A DNA stretch of 64,000 bases from an uncultured Bacteroidales bacterium. GTDB lineage: Bacteria; Bacteroidota; Bacteroidia; Bacteroidales; Muribaculaceae. The stretch lies in NCBI GenBank assembly GCA_902774055.1, contig CACYGX010000006.1, positions 1 through 64,000 of the forward strand. The letters run 5' to 3'. The position numbers were made by a program, and so were the translations under genes. Each line of letters opens with the position of its first letter. The stretch's first letter is position 1. Shown here one piece after another: positions 17,275-26,791 of this stretch. The notes under the pieces were generated by a model that was given only the letters and a program-made list of their open reading frames with translations, ran no database searches and was not told the DNA's origin.

Positions 17275-19251
17275 ATGAAGCGTTTTTTCTCGATTTTTAT
17301 GATGGCCTTTTTGGCCTTTTTTGCATCAATGGCGGCTGTTGTGACCTTTGATTTCTCAACTGCCGAGGGTATTATCGCCATGGGCTATGACGTGCCTGCC
17401 CAGAGTGCCGGAACCAACCTCACGCAGGCTGGCCCTGTGACGGTGGGCGGTGTGACGCTGTCGGCGACCGATGGTGCGACCGAGACCCGCATCTGGAACT
17501 CTCAGGGGCGTTACACCCTGCGCATCTATGTTGACGGCTCGATCACCTTCTCGGTTGCTCAGGGTAGCATAACCGCTATCACGGTCAATGCTGCAAACAC
17601 CTCTAACTTTGACCTCATTGCCAATGTGGGCGATTACACGGTGAACGGCGCCGTTGGCACGTGGGCAGGAAGTGCTGCAGCGGTAACCTTGACCCATGTG
17701 GGTACCAAGAACACCCAGGTGGCTACGATTGTCGTGACAACAAGTGACGAAGACCCTGGCGATGATACAGGCGACCCCATTGACCCCAATATCACCAAAC
17801 TCGATTCGCTTCACCACTTGGCCGCTCTAGAGGATGGTACCGAGTTCCAGTTCACTAGCGATGTATATGTCAACTACCAGTGGAATGAATATCTGTGGGT
17901 CATGCAGCTCGACGAGGAAGGCTATGCGACGGCAGGCCTCATCTATGGCGACACGGGTAAGACTTACAGTTTGGGCGCTGTCATCCCGGCGGGATGGACC
18001 GGTGTGAAGAAGACCTATAAGGGACTTGTCGAGATTGGCGACCCTGGTCATTTTGCCAATGCCAAGAATATCCTTGACGAGGACTACTACTCGCCATTTG
18101 ACTGCACGGGATATGTGAACAGTATTGCTGATCCCGAGGAGGGCTGGGAGAACTTCAAAGTCTTCTTTGGCAGGGTTCGATTGAGTGACATCAACGAACA
18201 AGGCATTTTCACGATTTACAGTGATGAGACCGATGAGGAGGGTAATGACATTGAGGCGACGATGACTGGCTACAACAAGTTTGGCATCGAATATCCCGAG
18301 GTGGATCCCGTCGAGGTCTATGACGTTGAGGGCATGGTCATTATATATAATGACGTAATGGAACTTTATCCTATCGCCATCACATCTGACCCTGGAATGC
18401 GCTTGTGGAAGGCATTGTACGAGGGCGAGGACGGAATGCAGGTGAAACTGACCGACACCCTCTATGTCGCTGCCGCCGTTGATGCTGGCGATGCAAAGCT
18501 GGTCTATGTGACCGATAACGTAGATGAGATTTACTATGACACCTATGCCGAGTGGGGCTATGCTGAGTGGATGCCATGGTACCCCGACTGGATCGTGTTG
18601 GATTGCTCGGGCGATGAGGTTCTTTTCCAAGCCATTGCTGATATGGAAGTGTTGAAACCCTGTACCGTCAAGGGCGTCCTGGCCGACCGCACGACCAATC
18701 CCCGACTGGTGCTCAACAGTGTGCCTGTTGCACTCGATGGTGCCGAGTTGCCCACGTTGACATTGTTCCAGTATGACTTGAGTAGAGACTACCTGACTGC
18801 CATGGGCAGTGAGGTGGGCCGTGTCGATGGTTACTTCTACTACAAGGAGGGTGAAGCCTACCTGTGCAGTGAACTGGACACCGTCATGGTGAAACTCAAC
18901 TTTGATTACGCACCTGCGCTTGAGGCTGAGATGGCCGCAAAGCAAGGACACAACTTTGCTCTGCTGTGCGTGTTCACCCTTAATGAACCGTGGGAAGAGA
19001 ACGTGGCGGAGGCCCCCATGCGCCGCATCCATGCCACCGATGAGGATTACTTCACCAACTACACCATTCATCCCCTTGCCATCTTGTCAAGTTCGGCAGT
19101 GGACGAGGTCGAGGCAGCTGAGCAGATCACTGACGTGAAGTATGTTTCCCCGTCGGGCATCGTCAGCCAGCAGCCGCAAAATGGCGTGAATATCGTGGTA
19201 ACCACTCGCAGCAACGGCTCACGCAGCGTTACAAAACGATTGAACAAGTAA
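17275..19251 (+). CDS. Secreted protein with weak T9SS-type C-terminal tail
   Basis: 658 residues from ATG 17275, chosen because MKRFFSIFMMAFLAFFASMA is a good signal peptide and the promoter lies just before it. Residues about 20-160 form a jelly-roll-like all-beta domain (VTFDFSTAEG..., GRYTLRIYVDGSITFSV). A DPGDDTGDP linker follows, then two or more beta domains. The last residues, from YVSPSG through GVNIVV to VTKRLNK, resemble a shortened type A sorting tail of type IX secretion clients. The protein is very acidic and has no enzyme motif I recognise. It is likely exported to the surface; function unknown. Confidence 0.72.
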   Translation: MKRFFSIFMMAFLAFFASMAAVVTFDFSTAEGIIAMGYDVPAQSAGTNLTQAGPVTVGGVTLSATDGATETRIWNSQGRYTLRIYVDGSITFSVAQGSITAITVNAANTSNFDLIANVGDYTVNGAVGTWAGSAAAVTLTHVGTKNTQVATIVVTTSDEDPGDDTGDPIDPNITKLDSLHHLAALEDGTEFQFTSDVYVNYQWNEYLWVMQLDEEGYATAGLIYGDTGKTYSLGAVIPAGWTGVKKTYKGLVEIGDPGHFANAKNILDEDYYSPFDCTGYVNSIADPEEGWENFKVFFGRVRLSDINEQGIFTIYSDETDEEGNDIEATMTGYNKFGIEYPEVDPVEVYDVEGMVIIYNDVMELYPIAITSDPGMRLWKALYEGEDGMQVKLTDTLYVAAAVDAGDAKLVYVTDNVDEIYYDTYAEWGYAEWMPWYPDWIVLDCSGDEVLFQAIADMEVLKPCTVKGVLADRTTNPRLVLNSVPVALDGAELPTLTLFQYDLSRDYLTAMGSEVGRVDGYFYYKEGEAYLCSELDTVMVKLNFDYAPALEAEMAAKQGHNFALLCVFTLNEPWEENVAEAPMRRIHATDEDYFTNYTIHPLAILSSSAVDEVEAAEQITDVKYVSPSGIVSQQPQNGVNIVVTTRSNGSRSVTKRLNK

Positions 19252-19273
19252 TATCAGAGTAGCATAATAGAAG

Positions 19274-19314
19274 ACAACTGAACAATCTGTTGAAGATTGT
19301 TCAGTTGTTTTTTT
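19274..19314 (+). terminator. Intrinsic terminator after the secreted protein gene
   Basis: Perfect 15-base arms (19274-19288, 19294-19308) with a 5-base loop and a run of T through 19314. Confidence 0.92.
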
Positions 19315-19333
19315 GAATATCTTTAAATCAGCC

Positions 19334-20194
19334 CTATCGCAGGTCGATGCGTTGCAGCACGATGACGATGTTGCCTTTCTTGTCGAGCAGCGCCATCTCA
19401 TACTGGTTAATGCGCTTGCAGGACTCGGTCTTCTCCAGAGCCAGCAACAGGGCCGTTTCGTAATCAATTTTCTCGCAATTGTGTTCGGTGGAGTGCAGGT
19501 CCTCGAACTGGATGGCCATGTCCTTGGTCGGGTCAAGGGTTATGATGCCGTTGATGATGTTGCAGCCCGTATCGCCATGAATGGTCTGCATCACGGCATC
19601 AACCACGACGCGCATGTTGAGTTCATTCACATTCTCGCTGTTGATTTCCTTGACCAGCCACGCTCCGTTCATGGCGTCGAGATTGTGGCGCTTGAGCACC
19701 ATGACCACAGCCCCCTTGGAGTTCATCAGGTTGAGGTACTGGGCATTGTACTGCGCGGTGAGCGAGTACTTGCGCACATCGGCCAGGGCGTGCATAATCG
19801 TCTTCTCGGCAGTGACGTTGTGGCATTGCCTGCTGGTGGTGATAAATTCACCGAACACCAGGTTGTCGCCGCTCAGCTGGAACGTGCTGTTGATAGTGTT
19901 ACAGCCATTATGGCCATATACCTTGTAGCCTCCGGCAAAATCCAGATACAGGTAGGCTCGGTCGATGGTATATACCTTCTTCTTGCGGATGGTGATGATG
20001 TCCCACTCGCCGTAGAGTTGCTTGGCGGCATCGGTCACCTGGATTTCATGCATGGGCTGCTCGGCGGCCGCTTGGGTGTTCTCGACCGTGACCGCTTTTT
20101 TGTTGTATTTCTTGTCTTTCTTCTTTTGGGCGTCCATCGTGGTAGGCACCATCAATAACGCCATCAAAAGGGTCATTACAATATATTTTCTCAT
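19334..20194 (-). CDS. Secreted tandem META-domain (HslJ-like) protein
   Basis: 286 residues with a signal peptide (about 1-22) and a lysine-rich start to the mature part. Two META/HslJ-like domains lie at about 56-167 and 172-286. Each carries a related signature: GHNGCNTINSTFQLSGDNLVF in the first (shortened: GHNGCNTIN) and GDTGCNIINGIITLD in the second. Both domains have a second cysteine (RQCHN, HNCEK), which suggests a conserved pair. META domains occur in heat-shock protein HslJ and in secreted proteins of unknown function. It is single-gene, convergent with the secreted protein gene. Confidence 0.85.
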   Translation of the reverse strand: MRKYIVMTLLMALLMVPTTMDAQKKKDKKYNKKAVTVENTQAAAEQPMHEIQVTDAAKQLYGEWDIITIRKKKVYTIDRAYLYLDFAGGYKVYGHNGCNTINSTFQLSGDNLVFGEFITTSRQCHNVTAEKTIMHALADVRKYSLTAQYNAQYLNLMNSKGAVVMVLKRHNLDAMNGAWLVKEINSENVNELNMRVVVDAVMQTIHGDTGCNIINGIITLDPTKDMAIQFEDLHSTEHNCEKIDYETALLLALEKTESCKRINQYEMALLDKKGNIVIVLQRIDLR

Positions 20195-20303
20195 TCTCTA
20201 GTAGTCATTATTAAGTTTCAAACTTCAAAGGTCGCATTTTTTCCCCAACCAGCCAAATCATAAATTGGTTTTTAAGAACATTTTCGTTTTTTTATGTCTT
20301 ACT

Positions 20304-20334
20304 TTTGAGATGTGGCATTAAAATTGTAGTTTTG
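20304..20334 (+). promoter_or_regulatory. Promoter for the AAA+ ATPase gene
   Basis: TTTG at 20304-20307, 19 bases, TAGTTTTG at 20327-20334. The start would be near 20341, leaving about 24 nt before the ATG. Confidence 0.8.
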
Positions 20335-20364
20335 CATTTTTAAAACATCAATATTATACTTTAG

Positions 20365-22194
20365 ATGGGCAAATCACATAATGGATCTCCGATAGGGTGC
20401 GTAATATTCATCATCATGGTAATCGCTGCAATAGCTATGATTATATATGATGTCAATCCAGCCATTATTATCTTAGTTTTGATAGTATTGTCTGTAATTC
20501 TTCTCCTTGTTATAGATGCTTCTGTTGATAATTATAAACATAAAGCAAAAAGTAGCTATGATTTTTCATGTTCTTCAGTACCAGAGTCACATCACATTCA
20601 CATGAAAAAAGAGTATGATTCAGACAGCGATGACCATATCGATTTAAGTGATGATTATGAAAGTCCAGCAGGCAAAGAGAACAAAGTCATTGACAAAGAA
20701 ACTATACTTACTAGAGAAGAATTCCAAGAAAGTTTTGATGCTATCCAAGAGTTAATGAGAATAATAAAAAGAATGAGCTATGACGCGGAATTACGAGATG
20801 GAGTCATCAATAGAGCAAATGACAAGGATACATTTGAAACTACTTATGACCATGAAGATTTTTACGCAACCCTCCAACAGTTATTAGCAAAAGACATTAT
20901 TTATTGTTATGACTATTTCGGGCTGAATTCGGAGATGACCCTCATTACACCAGAGAATCAATTACTGTTGCCAATAACGATGGAAATCATAGGACAGAAT
21001 AACGGAAATGATTATTCTAGTTTTAGGCAAGAGATATTATCGACAGACCCGATTAATAAAGAAATACGTGATGTACATAAAGAGATGTATAATGTGTTTC
21101 GTGATAATAATGTGAGGGTTTCGATTGAGGGAATTGATGATTTCATGTTAATACAACTGGTGAAATTAATGAATTGTGAAGGTCTGTACTTGAATGATTT
21201 GAGAAAAGGTTTCAACAGGATTGCTGCTCTCATTGCCGAGACGTCAGGTATGAACAAACATGTGGCAACGAAGCTTGAGTGCCTTATTCAACGTGAAAAG
21301 GAGGACGATAAAGAAATGCAAGAAGCTGCAAAAGAAGAAAAAGAATCAGAGGCCACTGCTAATAATGATTTAGGGCATTCAGCAAGCATGGATGACATTA
21401 ATGACTTGATTGGATTAAAGCAGGTCAAGAATGAGGTTTTGGCGTTGAAGAATTTTATTGAAGTGAATAAACGTCGTGAGGAAGCTGGTTTAAAGAGCCC
21501 GACTACATCATACCATTGTATTTTTACTGGAAATCCAGGTACAGGCAAGACAACCGTGGCACGAATTGTGGCATCAATTTATAAGGATCTTGGCATTCTA
21601 AAGAAGGGACATTTAGTCGAAACGGACCGTTCTGGACTGGTAGCAGAATATGTTGGACAGACAGCTGTGAAAACTAATAAAATAATTGATAGCGCACTTG
21701 ATGGGGTGTTGTTCATCGATGAAGCTTATTCACTTCTTGGCTCAGGCCGAGAGGATTATGGCAAGGAAGCAATTGCTACTCTGGTAAAAAGAATGGAAGA
21801 TGATCGCAATCGCTTAGTCGTAATTCTTGCCGGCTATGCTGACGAAATGAAAGATTTTATTAAGTCAAATCCAGGATTGCGTTCACGTTTCAATAGATTT
21901 ATTCATTTTGAAGACTATACAGCAGAGGAGTTGAAACTAATATTTGCGAATATGGTTAAGGAGTATGACTTTCAACTCATGCCTGATGCGGAATTGTTAT
22001 TAAAGCAGCATTTTAAAGCATGTGTTGCTAATAAAGGTCGAGACTTTGGAAACGCTCGATATGTTCGCAATCTTTTTGAACGGGTACTAAAAAACCAAGC
22101 TATTCGATTAGCCGCTTTACCAGAATCTACGGTACATGATTTGGCTACAATTACATTGAGTGATATCCAGGCTTCAATTTGCGAGAATACTTAA
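20365..22194 (+). CDS. Membrane-anchored CbbX/SpoVK-type AAA+ ATPase
   Basis: 609 residues. Two membrane helices lie at about 11-52 (IGCVIFIIMVIAAIAMII, IIILVLIVLSVILLLVI). A charged, mostly helical region of about 280 residues follows, and then a single AAA+ module from about 340. The Walker A is GNPGTGKTT (K395), Walker B is LFIDEAYS (D452, E453), and a sensor/arginine-finger region NPGLRSRFNRFIHF follows. The AAA part is of the CbbX/SpoVK/EccA type. Partners of this type remodel Rubisco or drive type VII secretion, neither of which is evident here. The gene is clearly AT-richer than its neighbours and uses different codons, suggesting transfer. It stands alone with its own promoter. Confidence 0.85.
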   Translation: MGKSHNGSPIGCVIFIIMVIAAIAMIIYDVNPAIIILVLIVLSVILLLVIDASVDNYKHKAKSSYDFSCSSVPESHHIHMKKEYDSDSDDHIDLSDDYESPAGKENKVIDKETILTREEFQESFDAIQELMRIIKRMSYDAELRDGVINRANDKDTFETTYDHEDFYATLQQLLAKDIIYCYDYFGLNSEMTLITPENQLLLPITMEIIGQNNGNDYSSFRQEILSTDPINKEIRDVHKEMYNVFRDNNVRVSIEGIDDFMLIQLVKLMNCEGLYLNDLRKGFNRIAALIAETSGMNKHVATKLECLIQREKEDDKEMQEAAKEEKESEATANNDLGHSASMDDINDLIGLKQVKNEVLALKNFIEVNKRREEAGLKSPTTSYHCIFTGNPGTGKTTVARIVASIYKDLGILKKGHLVETDRSGLVAEYVGQTAVKTNKIIDSALDGVLFIDEAYSLLGSGREDYGKEAIATLVKRMEDDRNRLVVILAGYADEMKDFIKSNPGLRSRFNRFIHFEDYTAEELKLIFANMVKEYDFQLMPDAELLLKQHFKACVANKGRDFGNARYVRNLFERVLKNQAIRLAALPESTVHDLATITLSDIQASICENT

Positions 22195-22250
22195 TATGAA
22201 TTAAAATAGTTTAATTTCTTGCCCATGATGGGCGTCGCTAAATAATCTGA

Positions 22251-22282
22251 TTTGCAAGTTGCATTTTTTTCATCTACTTTTG
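22251..22282 (+). promoter_or_regulatory. Promoter for the TPR protein gene
   Basis: TTTG at 22251-22254, 20 bases, TACTTTTG at 22275-22282, then about 19 nt to the ATG at 22302. Confidence 0.8.
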
Positions 22283-22301
22283 TCGATATATTACCAAAGA
22301 G

Positions 22302-24395
22302 ATGAAGAATATACAATCGATATATTGGCGCTTGATGGTGTTGCTGGCGATGCTGGTGGCGTCGATGGGTGTTCATGCTCAAATCAACACTGAGCAGGTG
22401 GTGAACATTGGTCGCAATGCGCTTTATTTTGAGGACTATATCCTTGCTATCCAGTATTTTAATCAGGCGATTAAAGCCAAGCCGTTCCTTGCCGAGCCCT
22501 ATTTTTATCGTTCGGTGGCAAAAATCAGTCTTGAGGATTACCGGGGTGCGGAATTGGACGCAGGAATGGCTATCGAGCGCAACCCGTTCATCGTTGACGC
22601 TTATCAGGTGAGAGGTGTGGCTCGTCAAAATCAGGGTAACTTTGAAGCGGCTGTTGAGGACTATGATGCGGGCTTGAACCTCATGCCCGAGGATAAGAAC
22701 CTGCTCATCAACCGCGCGGTATGTGAGACCGAATTGAAGAACTATGACGAGGCGCAAAAGACGTTTGAGCGCTTGCTGCAACTGGATCGCCGCAATGACC
22801 GAGCCTATATTGGCCTGGCTCAGATGAATCTTGCCAAAGCAGACACTACGGCAGCCCTCGAGAACTTGAACAAGAGCCTCTCGCTGAGCAAGAACAATGC
22901 TGCGGCCTATGTCATGCGTGCCGAAATTGCCACCCGTTCACTCCACGACTTCCAGAGTGCGGTAGCCGATATGGACAGTGCCATCTTGCTGGAGCCGCAT
23001 TATGCTGGTTACTTCATCAACCGCGCCTACATGAAGTACAATATTGATGATTACTTCGGAGCGATGGCCGACTATGACTATGCGCTGGGCCTTGACCCGA
23101 CGAGCACCGAGGCCCATTTCAATAGAGGTCTGCTGCGAGCCGAGGTTGGTGACAACAACCGAGCAATCAGCGACTTTAATTATGTGCTCAAGAAGGATGC
23201 CTCTAATTTCATGGCGCTCTACAACCGAGCCTTGTTGCACCTGCGCACCCGCCAGTACCGCAATGCTGTCAACGACTTTACGGCAATCTTGAAGAAGTAC
23301 CCCAACTTTGAAGCGGGCTACATGGCGCGCGCCGAGGCTAAGCGCCGCATGGGCGACAACAAGGGCAGCGAGGCCGACCTGGAAAAGGCTATCGCCATTT
23401 TCCGCCGCAACAAGACGCATGTCTCGACCTTTGACCCTGCAGAGATTGAGGTCGCTGCGGCTGTCAAGAAGGCCGAGCAACGTGCCCTTAACAGGGGTAA
23501 AGACGAGCCCGAGACCGCCGAGGAGATTATGGAACGTTTTAACACCCTGCTCACGGTTAAGGACATGAATCCTGTCAAGCCCGAGTATGCTAACCGCCAA
23601 AGGGGTCACATCCAGAATGACAACATCGAGGTGGAGCCCTTGCCCATGTTCACGCTGTCCTATTTCTCTAAGGACAACAAACTTAACGGCAATACATACT
23701 ATATTCGCGAGATAGGCGATATCAATGAATCCAGATTGTTGCGCGGCACCCTCACGCTCATCAATGGTGAGCACCAGCTTGACGAGGAGGAAATTCAGCG
23801 TAATTTTGCCAACATAGACTACTATAATTCTCTGATAGCCAGTTCCAAGCCTCGCAGCATTGACTACTTTGCCCGCGGCATGGAGTACATGCTGGTCAAG
23901 AATCCAGATGCCGCCATCAGCGATGCCGATGTGGCTATCGCCATGAGTCCGCAGTTCATGCTTGCCTACTTCATGCGAGCCAACGCCCACTACATGCAGT
24001 ACCGCATGGCCCAGGCCCGTGACGCCCAAAACGTTGACTTGCAGGCTGATGCGCCCGACAACAAGTCTCAAGCCATGCTGCGCTTGCGCCAGGATGCGAC
24101 AACGCTAGACCTGATGATAGCCGACCTGGATCAGGTGATCAAACTCTCGCCTAAGAATGTGTATGCCCACTACAACAAGGGCAATTGCTATATGCTTCAG
24201 GGGGATTACACCAGTGCCATCAGCTGCTACACGGCGGCCATAGAAATCAAGCCTGACCTTGCCGAGGCCTATTACAACCGGGGGTTGATGTACCTGCGCA
24301 TGGGTAACAAGGAAATGGGAGTGGCCGATTTAAGCAAAGCTGGAGAGCTTGGCGTGCTCCCCAGCTATAATGTCCTCAAGCGCATGTCGCGCTGA
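22302..24395 (+). CDS. Secreted tetratricopeptide-repeat protein
   Basis: 697 residues with a signal peptide ending near VHAQ (about residue 27). TPR helices fill about 30-370, with typical units such as FEDYILAIQYFNQAIKAKPF and NFEAAVEDYDAGLNLMPEDK. A charged, less regular segment at 370-515 contains FTLSYFSKDNK. More TPRs lie at about 515-690, ending AIEIKPDLAEAYYNRGLMYL. TPR arrays bind proteins; in Bacteroidota such periplasmic TPR proteins often join envelope complexes, but no partner is indicated. Distant from any obvious operon mate, it ends 18 bases before a convergent gene. Confidence 0.9.
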   Translation: MKNIQSIYWRLMVLLAMLVASMGVHAQINTEQVVNIGRNALYFEDYILAIQYFNQAIKAKPFLAEPYFYRSVAKISLEDYRGAELDAGMAIERNPFIVDAYQVRGVARQNQGNFEAAVEDYDAGLNLMPEDKNLLINRAVCETELKNYDEAQKTFERLLQLDRRNDRAYIGLAQMNLAKADTTAALENLNKSLSLSKNNAAAYVMRAEIATRSLHDFQSAVADMDSAILLEPHYAGYFINRAYMKYNIDDYFGAMADYDYALGLDPTSTEAHFNRGLLRAEVGDNNRAISDFNYVLKKDASNFMALYNRALLHLRTRQYRNAVNDFTAILKKYPNFEAGYMARAEAKRRMGDNKGSEADLEKAIAIFRRNKTHVSTFDPAEIEVAAAVKKAEQRALNRGKDEPETAEEIMERFNTLLTVKDMNPVKPEYANRQRGHIQNDNIEVEPLPMFTLSYFSKDNKLNGNTYYIREIGDINESRLLRGTLTLINGEHQLDEEEIQRNFANIDYYNSLIASSKPRSIDYFARGMEYMLVKNPDAAISDADVAIAMSPQFMLAYFMRANAHYMQYRMAQARDAQNVDLQADAPDNKSQAMLRLRQDATTLDLMIADLDQVIKLSPKNVYAHYNKGNCYMLQGDYTSAISCYTAAIEIKPDLAEAYYNRGLMYLRMGNKEMGVADLSKAGELGVLPSYNVLKRMSR

Positions 24396-24413
24396 TTACT
24401 TGTAATTACAATA

Positions 24414-25223
24414 TCAAGGCTTGGTAGGACCTGCAACCTCGGCGGTTGTCAGGCTGTTGAGTGCGGCCTCGACTTTATTGAGGCTGCCCTCGTTCTTCAT
24501 GAGCACTTGGTGCTTTTGATTCAGCAGATAGAAGCAGGGCAGGGTAGGCAGGTCATACAACTCTGCATATTCAATCTGTCGGCTCTGATTCCAGCCGTTG
24601 ATCATCATCTTGGGATACTGGGCCTTTTTCCAGAGTTTCTGGTTGTCATAGGGGTAGATGGCGAGCACGATGAGTTTTTTCTCGTTCACCAGCTTGTTGA
24701 TGAGTTCGCTGTTGGCCAAACGCTCCTTGACGGCTTCGCAAGACTCGCAATCGGGGTTGTTGAAATAGACGAGAATGTAGTCGGCATTGAGTTCATTCAG
24801 GTGGTGAACCGTCTTGTCGCCAGGGGTGACGTAGTCAAAGTCGGTGGCGACCGAGCCGATCATGTTCTTCTTGGCACCCTCGAGCAGCAGGCGTTGTCTT
24901 TCTTTTTCAGTATTGCTGAGCACATAGTTGTTGGTAGCATGCTTGAGCACAACCATATACAGGGCCTCGTTGTGGATGGGGTCGGCGGCGTCGCTGAAGC
25001 GGCGTTCGGCCAATTCCATCATCTGACGATAGGCCTTGGGGTCCTTGGTGAGCGTTTCCATTGTGGCATTCATCAGGAATTCGGCTTTACGGAGATCCAT
25101 GGCGGCCGTTTCCTCCAACAATTTGTTATACCTCTCAGGTGCAGGCGTCGATTGTGCCTGTGTGGTCAGCCATCCAGCGATGGCCACCATTGTGGCTAAA
25201 ATGATTTTCTTCATTTTTATCAT
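24414..25223 (-). CDS. DUF5106 / thioredoxin-like secreted protein
   Basis: 269 residues with a signal peptide (about 1-24). The helical region at 25-130 matches the DUF5106 pattern found before thioredoxin folds in Bacteroidota. A thioredoxin-like domain follows with a CESC motif (C159, C162) in YFNNPDCESCEAVKE, and a cis-Pro loop in YDLPTLPCFYLL. Likely a periplasmic thiol-disulfide protein. Met4 (base 25214) is an equally good start. It faces the divergent ybaK gene. Two -7-like boxes of opposite direction lie side by side at 25261-25278 between the two genes, without clear -33 elements. Confidence 0.82.
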   Translation of the reverse strand: MIKMKKIILATMVAIAGWLTTQAQSTPAPERYNKLLEETAAMDLRKAEFLMNATMETLTKDPKAYRQMMELAERRFSDAADPIHNEALYMVVLKHATNNYVLSNTEKERQRLLLEGAKKNMIGSVATDFDYVTPGDKTVHHLNELNADYILVYFNNPDCESCEAVKERLANSELINKLVNEKKLIVLAIYPYDNQKLWKKAQYPKMMINGWNQSRQIEYAELYDLPTLPCFYLLNQKHQVLMKNEGSLNKVEAALNSLTTAEVAGPTKP

Positions 25224-25298
25224 AATTTAAATTATAGGCATTTAACTGTCAATTTTCGTGCAAAATTAAGTAACTTTGCCGAATAATGTCATAAAACG

Positions 25299-25790
25299 AT
25301 GAAAAAAATCGCAAAAACCAATGCGGCCCGGCTGCTCGATGCAGCATCAGTGCCCTATGAATTAATCCCCTACGAGGTGGATGAGACCGACCTTGGTGCG
25401 CAACACATTGCCGACCAGTTAGGCGAGAACATCGAGCAGGTGTTCAAGACCCTCATCCTGCAAGGCGACAAGACGGGGCATCTGGTATGCGTCATCCCCG
25501 GCGCCGAGGAGGTGGACCTGAAGAAGGCCGCCAAGGTGTCGGGCAACAAAAAGGTGGACCTGATCCCCATGAAGGAATTGCTGCCCACCACGGGTTACAT
25601 TCGTGGCGGTTGCTCGCCCGTGGGCATGAAAAAGCCGTTCCCCACCTATATTGACGAGACCTGTATCCTTTATGATTACATCTATGTGAGCGCAGGCGTG
25701 CGTGGGCTTCAATTCAAGATTGACCCACAAGCGTTAGTCGAGTTTGTGGGCGCCGAAACCGTTGACCTGATAGCAGAGAAGACAGAATGA
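25299..25790 (+). CDS. ybaK: Cys-tRNA(Pro)/Cys-tRNA(Cys) deacylase YbaK
   Basis: 163 residues, full length for YbaK/EbsC. Conserved blocks are VFKTLILQGD, VCVIPGAEEVDLKKAAKVSG, and the glycine-rich GYIRGGCSPVGMKKPFPTYI. The enzyme hydrolyses Cys wrongly loaded on tRNA(Pro) in the cytoplasm. The stop overlaps the start of aroC (ATGA at 25787-25790), so the two are co-translated. Codon use matches the neighbouring genes. Confidence 0.93.
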   Translation: MKKIAKTNAARLLDAASVPYELIPYEVDETDLGAQHIADQLGENIEQVFKTLILQGDKTGHLVCVIPGAEEVDLKKAAKVSGNKKVDLIPMKELLPTTGYIRGGCSPVGMKKPFPTYIDETCILYDYIYVSAGVRGLQFKIDPQALVEFVGAETVDLIAEKTE

Positions 25791-26791
25791 ACACAATAGG
25801 CAAGATATTGACGCTTACCACGTTTGGCGAATCGCACGGCCCTGCTATGGGCGGCGTGCTCGATGGCATGCCTGCTGGCGTGGACATCGACATGGATGAG
25901 TTGCAGCGCTTTGTGGATCGCCGTCGCCCGGGGCAGACCCTTGGCAGCAGCATGCGTGACGAGAAGGATAGGGTGGAGGTGCTCTCTGGCATCTGGCAGG
26001 GCAAGACGCTAGGTACGCCCATCGGCTTCATCGTGCGCAACACCGATGCCCGTAGCAACGACTATGATGAAATAGCACGTTGCTATCGCCCGAATCATGC
26101 CGATTTCACTTGGGAGGCCAAGTATGGCATCCGCGACCCGCGTGGTGGTGGACGTGCTTCGGCCCGTGAGACGGTGGCTCGCGTTGTGGCTGGTGGTATA
26201 GCCATCCAGGCATTATCGGCACTGGGCATAGCCATTGAGACCCATATTGTGCCAGCAGGGCCTAGCCTTGGCGCTGCCGACATGGAAGAGGAGATACAGT
26301 CGGCCACTAATGACGGTGACACCCTGGGTGGCATCATCTCGTGCACCATCAAGGGCGTGCCTGCAGGCTTGGGTGAGCCGGTGTTTGGCAAACTCCATGC
26401 CCAGCTGGCGGCAGCGATGATGAGCATCCCCTCGGTCCACGGCTTTGAGTACGGCGACGGCTTTGAGATGGCCTCCAAGCGTGGAAGCGAAGTCATGGAT
26501 GCATTTGTGAAACGCGCTGACCGCACGATTGGCACAATGACCAACCACTCGGGCGGCATCCAGGGCGGCATCAGCAATGGCGAGGATATCGTGATGCGCA
26601 TCGCCTTCAAGCCGGTGCCCACACTCATGCGGCCTATGCCTACCATCGACCGTGAGGGCAATCCCGTCACCCTGCAGCCTCGTGGCCGTCATGATGCCTA
26701 TGTGTTACCCCGTGCCCTGCCCATTGTCGAAGCGATGGCGGCACTAGTGATATTAGACAACTACCTGATAAAGAAAACCAATGTGCTCTAA
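25787..26791 (+). CDS. aroC: Chorismate synthase
   Basis: 334 residues, slightly shorter than the usual 350-390. It converts 5-enolpyruvylshikimate-3-phosphate to chorismate, using reduced FMN. Signatures present are FGESHGPAMGG at the N-terminus, RRRPGQ, DPRGGGRASARETVARV, and NHSGGIQGGISNGEDI followed by GRHDAYVLPRALPI near the C-terminus. No other aro gene is nearby. It overlaps ybaK by four bases and the thioesterase by eleven. Confidence 0.96.
   Translation: MNTIGKILTLTTFGESHGPAMGGVLDGMPAGVDIDMDELQRFVDRRRPGQTLGSSMRDEKDRVEVLSGIWQGKTLGTPIGFIVRNTDARSNDYDEIARCYRPNHADFTWEAKYGIRDPRGGGRASARETVARVVAGGIAIQALSALGIAIETHIVPAGPSLGAADMEEEIQSATNDGDTLGGIISCTIKGVPAGLGEPVFGKLHAQLAAAMMSIPSVHGFEYGDGFEMASKRGSEVMDAFVKRADRTIGTMTNHSGGIQGGISNGEDIVMRIAFKPVPTLMRPMPTIDREGNPVTLQPRGRHDAYVLPRALPIVEAMAALVILDNYLIKKTNVL

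Noticed and set aside
17827..19071. 414-codon minus-strand frame opposite the secreted protein gene
   Set aside because: No recognisable domain; the plus-strand protein has signal peptide and promoter.
20365..22194. Part of a type VII secretion or CRISPR-like defence system
   Set aside because: No EssC, WXG100, cas or nuclease genes are adjacent; only the AAA+ module resembles EccA.
22938..24071. 377-codon minus-strand frame opposite the TPR gene
   Set aside because: TPR motifs are unmistakable on the plus strand.
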